NCBI RefSeq assembly: GCF_048564905.1
Contig: NC_132995.1
Coordinates: forward strand, 3,174,501 to 3,238,500
Reading direction: 5' to 3'
DNA: 64,000 nt
Source of the DNA: Vicugna pacos
Lineage: Eukaryota > Chordata > Mammalia > Artiodactyla > Camelidae
Shown: positions 43,061 through 55,000 of the stretch, piece by piece
Layout of the letters: every line of letters starts with the position of its first letter
Position numbering within the stretch: the first letter of the stretch is position 1
Notes under the pieces: generated by a model
The model's input: the letters and a program-made list of their open reading frames with translations, nothing else
The model's database searches: none
What the model was told of the DNA's origin: nothing
Translations under genes and position numbers: made by a program

Positions 43061-46000
43061 CTTAAATAAGGGGGGCTGGGGCCTGGACCCCTGAGTCCCA
43101 GCGGAGGGAGGGGCTGGGGGCCCTCGGATTCCCAGGTCCCTAGGAGCTGCCTGGGAAGCTAGCCTCCAGGGTCATCAGGGGGATAGGTCCATCCTCCGCG
43201 TCCTAAAAGATGACCCCTTCCCTCCTAGGATCAGGACAGCCTCTTTAAATACGTCCCAGTTAAGGCGGGACCCAGGAGAGCGAGGAGCTGAGATGGTGGA
43301 GAGGGAAAGGGCTGGGGGATGCCCGGTTCTGGGACGGGGTCGAGACCTGGAACAGGGAAGGGGCTGGGGGGTCTTGGGGCTGGGAAAACCAGGTGGAGAT
43401 GTTGGAAGAGGACACTTCCAGCCTGTCCCAGGACGGAAGAGGTGGTATGGGCGCTGGGAGGGTGTGGGGGATGGGGTTAAGGTTCAGTTTGGGGACTGGA
43501 GGATGACAGAATTGGGGCCAGAGGGTGGGGATGGGTGGGACCCTTAGGGAAACCAGGGTCCCTGGGGAAGGGGGCCCAGCCTGGGTCAGCTCCAAAAGGG
43601 GCGAAAGGACTGTCCCCTGACCCAGTTTAATTCAAGTCCTTGACTTTGAGATTAATGAGCAAGGCTTGGCTGAGCTGGGGATGGGGTGGGGGGTGGGGGG
43701 AGGATGGCAAAGCCCCAGGAGGGGTCCTGGGCCCTGCCTGTTAAGTTCTAAACCCCCTCGAATCTGTCCTGGGGATCTCCCGGGACAGGGGGCCGGGGAC
43801 TGGCAAGCTTAGAATGAGGGGGGGTCCCAGGAAAGCAGAGGGGGGAATGTTTGCTGTGTTCTGAGCTATTTGGGTCACGGCTGGGCTGTGCCAGCCATAA
43901 GCAGCTCCTCCCTGCCTACTCCACGCCGCCCTCTCCCCACCAAACGGGGACTACCGTCCCCTCGCCCACAGCCTCCCAGTTACACAATCCCAGCCTCCAG
44001 CACTGGTCCACGGACACCTGCTCACGGCCAATGAGACCTTCCCACGCGGATGCCCACACAGCCACATGCGAGGTCCCGGCACCAGCCACCACCGGAGGCA
44101 CTCAGGGAGGCTCACTCTGTCCTGTTGACAGTCTGGGCGACAGCGCTAGGACATACGGGCACAGGGCACACACCCCAGGAAAGAACATTGTCCCCTAGGG
44201 AGCCCACCTCTAGGGCGACAGCTGGGAAAAGAATCCTGGACTGGGTGCCACCACGCTGGGGGTGATACACTTACACACAACCGATACACATTTTCACACA
44301 TACTTACGTATACACACTCACATGCGCACACATATATACCCACATACTCACACTCACCCATACACATACACAGTCACTCACATGTATACACTCACACACA
44401 GACACCCACACTGTCACATATACACATGTGCTTGCACTCTTACACTGACACACATCCATGCACACATATATCACTCACATGCACACATGCATATGTTCAC
44501 ATCCACACATTCACACACTATCTCATACATACACACTCACATTCACACATACACTCACATGCACATGTACATGCACCCTCACCGTCACATACACATGTTC
44601 TTGCACTCCCATTCACACACATACATTGACACATGTGTATGTTCACATTCACACACTCACATTCACACACTATCTCTTTCAAACACATAAACACACACAC
44701 ACACACATACACCCCTAGAGACCACACACAGACTCAAGGAATCATGCCCAGAACCACACAAATGCACGCAGATCACTCTCACACCTGCAGGTACAGGCGC
44801 TCTTATACCCACAGACACTCACCTACACACGCGTCACGCACACCCCCATGTGAGGACAAAGCAGACACTGTGGTTAGGGGAAACAGCATTAGTGAGTCCA
44901 GCCAGAGGTCTGATTCCGTTCTCACTGTTGCCCCTAACGTGCTGTGTGGCTGAAGGTAAACCCCCGGCCCACTCTGGGCATCTGTGCAGAGAACAGGACC
45001 ACATGGTGCCCACTGTAAAATCCCACTGCGTGGAGAGCCCTGTTTTCTGCAAGGCTTTCCCAGCTACACACAGGCTTCCCCTCCCTGCCTGTGTCCCCCC
45101 AGCCTTTGGTTCTGTCTCCATCTCTGTCCGTGTCTCTCTCCTTTCTCTGAATCTGCTTTCCTATCTCTCTGTGAGTTCTCCCTCCTGCATTCCTGCCCCC
45201 CTCTCTCCCCCTCCCCGCTTTCCCCTCCTTCCCTCCCCCTGCTCTGTCTTCACTCTCTCAGCCTCCCAGTCCCCATCGCTGAGTTACATGTGCACACACA
45301 CACTGTCATGGAGGCTGTGATGCCCCCTCCCCCTGAATCCCTGGGTGACAGACTCATGCTGCGGTGGGTGTGCAGAGCTCAGCATCAGGGGAGGGTGAGC
45401 AAGCAGTGAGTAGGGAGGATCAGCAAGGAGGGGGGAGGACAAAGCCTGCCCCCCCCAACCTCACACACACCTCCAGGAACAGGTGCCCCCCGCTGCAGCC
45501 CCCCAGCCCCACGCAGTTCTGGGGCCCAGGTCTCAGCATGGCCTGGAAGGTACTTCATTCCAACTACCTGGTTTTGGAGAGGAGGAAACCGGGCTCAGAG
45601 AGGGGAGGACCCCTGTCAAAGGTCACATAGCTTTTGGAAGGCAGTGCAGAGGTGGAATGCAAGACTTCGGCCTCCCAGTCGGAAGCTCCCTCCAGCCCCA
45701 AATTGCAAAGCCCCAGCTGCAGCCTGGGAGGGGACGCCATCTTTCCACACAAACCTGAAGGCCACGGATTGGGCTCCCCACCCCCCACCCCCACTGCCAG
45801 GGATGCCTTCCGCCTCCACTGAGATCCTGGACCCAGAACCTCCAGCCATGTAGGGAGGATGCAGGGAGCCCCTCTGAGGCCTGACATCACCCTGTCTCCA
45901 GGCCCTGTTGCTGGTGGTGGCCTTGGCAGGCCTGGGCTTGGGCCTCAGCCTCATCTTCATTGCTGTCTACCTCATCCGCTTCTGCTGCTGCCGGCACCCA

Positions 46001-49000
46001 GAGCCCCCCGGGGCCAAGAGCCTGCCCCCTGGGGGCGGCTGTGTCACCTGGAGCTGCATTGCTGCCCTTCTCGTCAGCTGGTAACGGGGCCCCAGGATGG
46101 GCGGGAAGTGAGGCAGGGCCCCCCAAGCTCTCTGTCTGTCTCCCTGGTGGTGTCCCAGATGTCCCAGAACCCCACTTCAGCCCTGTGGCAGGGAGAATTG
46201 CTCCCATTTGATGGATGGAGAAACTGCATTCCAAGAGAAGCAATTTCCCAAGGGCAGCCGGCCTGGCAGGGTGGGGTAGGAGGTTAAGAGCTGGGTTTGG
46301 TGGCTCTGCCGTGGAATCACAGTGCAACGTAGGGGAGTGATAGCGTTCCTCCAGGCCTCAGTTTCCAGGGCTCTAAAATGGGCAACATAGTCACACTCAC
46401 CTCCTAGTCGTGGTGAGATTAAATGAAATGTACAGTGCCTGGTTCACAGCTGTATTCCATAAATGTCAACTAGGGATGTCATTCAGTTACTCATCCATTC
46501 ATTCATTGAACAACTATTTTCTGAGTACCTACTATGTGCCAGGAGCTACCAACCAAGCCAGACCTGGTCCCTGCCCTCCTGGAGCTGGTGTCCCAGTCAG
46601 GGAGACAGGGGACCAGCCAGGAGCAGACCTGAGCCGGTCTAAGTCCTTCCCGCAGTCACCGTGCTGGATTCAGAGCTGTCACACCCAGTCTTGAAAGAGG
46701 AAGGCTCAGGGAGAGGGAGGGGCAACTTTTCCAGGCCACGTGGCCCCAGCGGCAGAGTGGAGAGTCAGACCCACAAACCCCTGGGAGCCCAGGGCCTTCT
46801 TCTGGGACACCCTCAGGGGAGAGAGCAACAGGGCACGTGAGGACTCGCCATTTACCGAGAGCCAGCTCTGAGCGCAGCCCCCAGCCTGGCTGGGGTAGCA
46901 CCCACCTCGTGGGGCAGGTCGCGGTGCTGAGGACCCGCCCCGGACCGACCTGACCTGGGGGTTGTCTGGGAAGCTGATGCCCCCACCCCGGCCACTTCGT
47001 AGGGGGCAGCAGCGTGTGTGTTTGGGGGTAGGGGTGGGAAGGAGCGGGGCGTGGTGGGGGGAAGTCCTGTACCCGAGACGCCTCCTCTTCAGGCTCTCCT
47101 GAGTCGGGGCGGACGGGGGAGGCGGACAAAGGCCCCGCGGGGGAGAGCCACGGCCGGCCCCCGCGGCCAGGGGACAAGGGCGGCTTTGTAGCACAGTGAA
47201 CAATGGGCCGGGACGCTGCGGCCGGCGTCGGATCCCAGGGCTGGGGGTGGGGGCCTGCGCAGCCCCGGGGCTGGGAACCGTGAGGGCGTCCGGGAGCCCT
47301 CCGCCCCGGCCAGCCTTGGCCCCCTCCGCGGAGGGACACAGCGTGTTGCGAAGCGAAGTCGTGGGGTGGTGGGGGGACTGTATTCAGAACCCACAATGGA
47401 GCTCTGTGCTGGCAACCGAGGGGGAGGGGCGGGGGTGCCCGGCTTCTGGCCAGTCGGCCCGCACTCCCTTGTTTCCCTCCCAGCTGTCCAGACGCTTGCG
47501 TCCCGGGGGTGGGGGAAGGCTGGGAGCTCCAGGTTCGGGGCCCCCCAGGAGACGGTGGCTGGGAGCCTGCGCTCCTAGGAACCTGCAGGGGGCGGGGGAG
47601 GGGATGGCTGGCTCCTGAGAGCACAGGTACTGAGGACCCTGGATGCTTGGGGAGAGGATGCAGGGGATGGGCCTGGGGCCAGCAGTCACTAGGGGAGAGG
47701 ACTTCTCCTGGGGCCGGATTCGGCTTTGGGGAGGTGCGAGTTAAATCTGGGGGCCCCCTCCCCTCCGCCACTCCACCCACTATTAGCATCACAATGACGT
47801 CCAGGGCCGGGGGAGTGAGACCTTCCCAGTTACCTTGGCAACCGGTGGGGGCCAGGCTGTAGACGTTCCTTTCCCACGATGGGCTGGGCCAATGGGATGG
47901 GAGACTTGCACTGGGTATGTGAGGAGGTGGGGGGGGGGGGTGGCGGCCCCTCGGGTCCCAGGACCGCTTGTGATTTCCCTTCCCTCCTCCTCTCAGCGCT
48001 GGCATTGGCATCGGTTTCTATGGCAACAGCGAGACCAGTGATGGGGTGTCCCAGCTCAGCTCTGCACTGCAGCATGCCAACCACACACTCACCGCCATTG
48101 ACCACCTGGTGAGGGGCCAGGCACTGGCCAGACCCCAGATCCACACCCAGACAGGTTCCCCACACCTGGGCAAATGGCCTCCTCTCAGGGAAATGTGATC
48201 TAAACTCAGAGCCAAGACTCTAGACTCAGAATGTCAGGTTTAAACTTGCAGACCTCAGACTGTACACTCAACCCGCAACACTAACTGCAAATCAGGGCCT
48301 CACACACGACACCCTCAAAACCTCTACCCAGATCTAGACCTCGGGACTCAAACCTAGACCCCAAACACACTTGCAGCCCCAGCCCTGGACCACAGCTCAC
48401 AGCCCAAACCACTCGGTGACCAAACACCGGGGACCTCAGCCCCTGCCCTCGGGTCAGACCCAGAGATCTGATCCTTGGCCCAAGTACAAGGCCAGAGACC
48501 TCAGGACTGAGAGTCAGAACTCAGATGAGAGGCCTCACTCTGACCCCTAGCCCCGGGATTCCAGACCCTGGGCTGAGACCCAGCCTGACCTCAGACCTCA
48601 CATCCAGTTGCAGCCCCTGGACCATGGAATCCAGACGTGAGACCCCAGTCTCCGAAAGGCAGATGTCAACGTCAGACCTAGAATCCCAGACTTAATCTCA
48701 GTCCTGGGGCTAAAATCTATCCGCAGGGCTCAAGCCACTGACCTCCCCACGCTCCTGTTAGAAGCCAGAGGACTGCATGAGCTGGACCGCAGAGCCCACT
48801 CCTCTTCCTCAGTCCTCAGATGCCCTAGCACCCGGACCTCAGATACCTGCCTCTGCTCACTCCTGCTTCACAACCCTGTCCCCCAACCCCTGGTCCCCCA
48901 GAGAACACCCTCCCCTGACTCCAGACCCACCCCTGTGCCCAGGTGCTGGAGACAGTGGAGAGGCTGGGCGAGGCTGTGAGGACAGAGCTGACCACCCTGG

Positions 49001-52000
49001 AGGAGGTGCTCACACAGCGCACAGAGCTGGTGGCTGCCACCCGCGGGGCTCGGCGACAGGCAGAAGCCGTGGCCCAGCAGCTCCAGGGGCTGGCCTTCTG
49101 GCGGGGAGTGCCCCTGAGCCCCTTGCAAGTGGCCGAAGAGGTGTCCTTTGTGGAGGAGTACAGGTGGGTGACCACTCTTCCTGCCCGGGGCAGCAGGGAT
49201 CCCCTGCCTGGGTGATAGTTCCCCCAGGGGACATCGGGTGATGTCTGGGACATTGGGTGTCACAACGGAGGGGGAGGGTGGTGCCACTGGCACCTGGTGG
49301 GTGGAGACGAGAGATGCCAGCTGAGCATCCTGCAGGGCACAGGACAGCCCACAGCAAAGGATTCTCTGTTCTAAGGGTTGACGATGAGAGGAGGAGCAGC
49401 CCTGCTGCAGGAGGGCAGGCCTCGGGGGCCGTGCCCCCCGCGCGTGCACCCACTTCCTCCCTCCCTTGGTTTCTTCACTCATTTACTCGTTCATTCATCC
49501 CTTGACTCAGCCATTCATCGGCTCACTCTTGCCCTTCATCTGCTCGCTCCCAGCCTGACTGGTTCACGCGCTCAGCGGTCCATCTGACAGGTATTCATTC
49601 AGTGCGCCTTCCAGCCAGAGAGAGGCACGCCCACGTTGTCAGGAGCGCAAGCGCCCGAGCCAGTCGCTGCTCCCTCACCACGTGACCTGACACCGGTTAC
49701 ATGCCAGCTCTGGGCCTCCGTGTCCCCATCCGTGCCCCATGGGAATAATGAGTAATGGTGCCCTCACTGAATCTCGGAGGCCCTGATAAGTCAGTATCTG
49801 TTAAGTACTTACAGCGGCGACTGGCACACATTCTACAGGTGTCTATAAAATGTAGGTTTTAGATCTGGGGTGCATCCCCCAGGTCCGGAGTCCACCCTCC
49901 AGCCCTGGGAGTCTGTCCTCCACCATCTGCTGGGGATCACCCCCAGGCCCCCAGGGTCCACTCACCACCACCTGTTGTGGTTCACCCCGACCCCCGGGGC
50001 CCGTCCACCAGTTCCTGGGGTCCATCCGAGGTTCACCCCTCAGACCCCAGGGTGCATCCCCCAACTGCTGTGCCCCCAGTGCTGAGGTCCCCACTGCCCT
50101 CCGAAGACCCTAGGACCATTCCTCCCACCCCCGCCCACCAATTGAAAAGCCACTCCTGACCCCGCAAGTCTGGTTTTGTTTTCCTGTGTTTCCCCACACC
50201 CCTCCCCCCGACCCTGGAGTGAAGTTGTGGGTATAGGGCTGGGCCACCAGAGCCCATTAAAGAGCCTCTGCTAAAAAAAAAAAAAATATTAGGTTTCATA
50301 AGATGGAGCAATGAACAAAACAGACAGTGATTCCTGCCTGTCTTGCAGCGGGAGGGGGGCATTAAGAAACAAAGGCATGTGTTAAACATTGTAAGGAGGT
50401 GAGTGGCAAGAGTTCTGGAGAAAATTAGGCAGGAGAGGGGAACAGGGTGGGGGCGCGGCGATATAATCTGGGGACAGAGGCTGGTAGTTTTTGGTGTGGG
50501 AGGTAATCCTGGAAGGCTACATAGAGAAGGTGACATTTGAAGGAGGGGAGGGGATAAGTTATGCAGACGTCAGGGACAGCCATCCATCCCAGCAGCCAAC
50601 ATGATGGAGTCCTCATTGCATCATCCACTAGGAAGCATTTCCTTTGTTCATCTGACACCTGAGGGTGCTGACCAGGCCTGGGGGCAGAGATGCGGAAGAC
50701 TGGGTCCCGGATTCTGTGCTCCAGGGTGAGACAGACCAGGGCTGAAGCAGTCCACAGCAAGGACACTCCCATGGGCCATCAGACAAGTTTGGGTCCCAGT
50801 GAATCCAAGTTCTGGGTTGTGCCAAACCCAGGGATTCAAGCACTGGGCCTCAGCTCCCTTCCAGGTGGGCTGGAGGAAGGCCCACAATCACCAGGAATTA
50901 TCTTCTGGATGCACCCATAAGACAGTGCCTGGCACTCGGGAGTCCTTCAAGGAATGTGACCAGTTTCCTGGAAGGAGATTGGGGTCCTCAGGGGGAGAGC
51001 TTTGATGGAGGAGGTCATGGAGGCTTAGGACAGAAGTGCCACCTGCTCCTGATGGAAGTGCGAGTGAAGGTCTGGAGGTCAGCTGGAGCCACTGCGCCCA
51101 GCTTCCCCTTCCCAGGAGAGCCGGACCCTCCAGGAGTCCGGGAAAGGAGGGACAGTGAAGCCCATGGAGGTCCAAGCAGAGGCTGCTGCAGAGGAGGGTG
51201 GCAGTTCCTTTAACACTCTGACAAGTGGGGGCCACTGAGAATGGTGCTGTTTACTGAGGAGTTACTATGTGCCAGGCGCTGTGCGGTGGCCTCATGTGCG
51301 TCCTCCTCTCCAGTCAGAGTGAACAGACCGATAACTAAGGCTGAATTCTTAAGTAAGATATAAAGGTCCCTGATTCGTGCTCAAGCTGATACTTAAGTGC
51401 ATCCACAGGCTTGGCCCTCCCCTCGGTGCTTGCCCATCGACCTCACGACAGCCATTGGAAGGAGGAACTGTTGTTCTCCCCGAGTTACTGGTGTGGAAGC
51501 CGAGGCACAGGAGGCAAAGTTACCGCAGGCAGGAAGCGGAGGGGCTGGCATTGCCACCCAGGCGGTCTGCCTGCGCACACAGAGCCCTTCCGTTGTGCAC
51601 TGTGATGCTGGGTGCCTGCCCGGGAGTAAGTCCCTCCACTCTCCAGGGTGGGGCTGGGGGACTGGGGCTCTGAGAGGCCAAATCATTTGCCAGTCACAGG
51701 GCTCCCGCGTGGTCCAGTAGGGTGTGGTCACAGATGCTCTGCACCTGGACCTGTGCTCCAAATGGGCATAGTGGCCCACCTCCCAGTGCACCGATCTCAC
51801 AGATGAGCTTGGCCGTGCTTTGGAGACTGGGCATCAAGGAGGTCACATGGCCAGACAGAGAGTGCGGCGGTGCCTCGCCCTCTGCCGAGTCCTGATCGGG
51901 GATTCTGGGCTCCCAAAGGCTGGATTTGCTGTTTCGACCTCATCTCTGTCACCCCCTCCCCAGGTGGCTAGCCTATGTCCTCCTGCTGCTCCTGGAGCTC

Positions 52001-55000
52001 CTGGTCTGCCTCTTTACACTCCTGGGCCTGGCAAAACAGAGCAAGTGGCTGGTGATCGTGTAAGTCTGGGTGGACTTCCTGGAGGTGGCACACCCACGAT
52101 CCTCGTAGGCACACGTCGCGGTACGAAGTCTCACCGTGCTCTTCCCAGGCTCACGCTGGTTTTATCCCTTGCCCTGCAAACCGCCTGGGCAGGGCCCCCG
52201 AGCACGTAGAAAGAAATCAGACCCAGAGCAGCCCAGGACGTGTGGGGGCAGGAAACAGGCCATCCTCACAGCAGGAAGCACACCAAAATCCTAGAAAAGC
52301 AATAGCAGTAATGCTGGTGCTGAGGATGGCGGTGCTCACTTACCCGTTCAGTGGCCAGACCACCCTCTGGAGATGCCTGTCAGACACCTCTCTGGCAGAT
52401 AAGAGCCCTGGGGCAGAAGGCGCCCGGGGCGGAGTTCCCGCAGCCCTTAAGTGGCATGGCAGAATCAAGGACCACACGTTTACTTTACAGGCTCACTTGA
52501 TATGCCCGATGCTTTTCTGGAACCCTCACACCAATGCTAGGAGGAGGCCATTCCCTTCTCCTGGTTTAACAGAAAGGGAGACTGGTGCTCAGAGAGGTTG
52601 GGCCACTTGCCCAGGGCTGCACAGCCAGGAAGTGCTGGAGCTGGGATTCCACTCAGGCCAGCCTATCCCACTTGGAAGAGTCCTTGCCTTCTCCCTGGCC
52701 CTGGGGCCACGCTGGTGCCCACCGCCACCCCCACGCCTTTCCTGGGGTGGGAGGGCCTCGTGCCTTCCCATCCAGGTCCCCCTGAGGCTTAGAGAAGGTG
52801 ACGTGTGCTGGCAGGTCAGGTCCAGCCTTCCATGGGCCCTCCAATGCTGAGCCCACTCCCCTCGCAAATCCCATCCCCAGAGAAAAACTGGGGGTGATTT
52901 CAGCCCTGGAGCTGTCTCTGCTCCTGAGAGGAGGAGTCTGGGCTGAGCAGGAGGCTGACCAAGCCATGGGTGAACCTGGGAGCAAGCAAGCCCTGAAGAA
53001 TTCAAAGCAGAGGGAAACGGAGCTCAGAGGTGGGCAGCTGCCCCCCGACCCAGAGCCTGGAGCAGGGGTAGGGCGCCGACCTGGGCTAGATCCTGCCAGC
53101 CCAGGGCCCTTCTCACCCTCACGGCCTCCCCCCACCCCCTACCCACCAGCGGGGCCAGATGTTCAGTTTGACGTCAACAACCACAGGTCCACAACTCGGC
53201 CCCCACGACCTCCCTGCCCCTAATTGTTATCCTCTTGGCTCCACAGGTTGGTTGGGGGGAGGGTGGGGCAGTGATAGGATTTGGGATGGAGGAAGGGAAG
53301 AGGCGAGATAGGCTATTAAGAACCCCAGACCCCCGTTCCAATCCCTCCTCCCTGTCTGTAGGATGACAGTGATGAGTCTCCTGGTTCTTGTCCTGAGCTG
53401 GGGCTCCCTAGGCCTGGAGGCAGCCACAGCCGTGGTGAGTATTGGGGGCCGGGCCCCAGAGCTCCAAGACTCAAGGGGGCTGAAGGCCCCTAGCTCCTGG
53501 GTCCTAAGGTAGGATGGGATTAAACGCCTTGGGTCCTGAGAGGAAAGACCTGGGGGCCAGGATCACAGGTTCTGAGGTTTGGGGTCAGTTTCCTAGGTTC
53601 TGAGAGGCTGGAAACTGGAGACTTGGACCCCTGGGCCTGAGGGAGGAGGGGCTGGGGGCCTGGACCCCTGGGTCTGAGGGAGGAGGGGCTGGGGGGGCAC
53701 TGAATCCTGTAGGAGTGTGGAATTGGGGCAGTTTCTGTCCTGAGCCCCCTTTCCTGTTGCCCCTTTCAGGGCCTCAGCGACTTCTGCTCCAGTCCTGACA
53801 CCTACATCCTGAACCTGACCCAGGAGGAGACCGGGCTGGGCTCAGGTGATCGCATCGCCCAGTGCAGGCCCTGGAGCCTCAGGCCTGTCTGCCCAGTCCT
53901 GCCTGGGGTGGGGTGGGGTGGGGTGGCATGCCCTGTCCAGTTCTGCAGAAGCTCTCAACACATCCCCTAGTGGGCTGGAAAAGAGGGAGGGATAAAGATG
54001 CTGGAGTCAGAAGAGGGTTGGGGGGTGGGAGATGGACCTGAGGGACAGGAGGCCACTTGGGAAAAGTTGGGGGGAGCACAGTTTAGTCATGGCCGGGGGG
54101 GGGGATGGCAGAGGCAGAGCTTTCCTGAGAGTGTGTGGATCAGCATGTTTTGGCTGTCGCTGGAGCAGAAGGGATTAGGGCTGGGAGGGTTGCCAGACTC
54201 AGAATGTGTGGCTACTGGGACCACAAGAGGGTCCTGAGCTGAGGGGGCCCCTGGCCCTGAGTGTGGAAAGACAGGGTCCTGCACACTCCGATCTTTCCCC
54301 AGGGAGGCCCCAGGGCTCAGGCTCATAGCCTCCCCCTCTTCCCCTCTTCCCCTGCCGCTTCAGACATCCTGAACTATTATTTCCTCTGCAACCAGGCCGT
54401 CTCCAACCCCTTTCAACAGGTTAGGGCTGCGGGCAAGGGAACCGGTTGGAGGAGGGCGGGGCTGGGGCCTAGATCTAGGCGTCCTGGGGGAGGATGAAAG
54501 TGCCAGGGGCCCCAGTCCTGTGTCCCCAGGGAGGAGAGTGGGGTGGGGACATCAACCACTAGGTCCACCTCCCTCCTCTGTCTTCCTGCAGAGACTGACT
54601 CTGTCCCAGCGAGCTCTGGCCAACATCCATTCCCAGCTGCAGGGCTTGGAGCGAGAAGCTGTCCCCCAGTTCCCCTCCGCGCAGGTCGGTGGGCGGGACG
54701 CGGACAGGACCTGTGGGCGGGGCCCGCGGAAAGGGGCGGGTCGGTGGATGTGGGCGGGCCCTTGTGGGCGGGGCTTTAGGAGGGCCTGGTTGTGGGCGGG
54801 GCCATGGTGAGCAAGCTGTGGGAGGGGCGGGGCTTGAAGGGTACTGGGATAACAAGCCCCTCCCACCGCAGAAGCCTCTGCTGTCCTTGGAGGAGACAAT
54901 GAATGTGACAGAAGGAAACTTCCACCAGTTGGTGGCACTGCTGCACTGTCGCGGCCTGCACAAGGTGACCGCATCCTCTTCCCCAAATTCTTCTCCCAGG

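Larger units (their letters stand above)
46081..47996 (+). other. TTYH1: TTYH1 intron 2
   Basis: A 1.9-kb intron bounded by gtaacg and ctctcag. Besides the MIR and L2 copies it holds a CpG-rich patch at about 47095-47345. The long 451-residue reverse open frame across 46656-48011 is a product of GC-rich composition and overlaps exon 3. Confidence 0.9.
49164..51963 (+). other. TTYH1: TTYH1 intron 4
   Basis: A 2.8-kb intron bounded by gtgggt and ccccag. It contains the MER5A, MIR, minisatellite and L2 copies listed separately and a MIR-like piece near 51245-51540 (gttactatgtgccaggcgct). No further exon is recognised. Confidence 0.9.

Noticed and set aside
44262-44727. Histidine/threonine-rich and cysteine/valine-rich proteins
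   Set aside because: They are translations of the CA-rich microsatellite in TTYH1 intron 1.
46656-48011. 451-residue open reading frame on the minus strand
   Set aside because: It runs antisense through TTYH1 intron 2 and into exon 3, is proline/glycine/arginine-rich from GC-rich DNA and has no recognisable domain.
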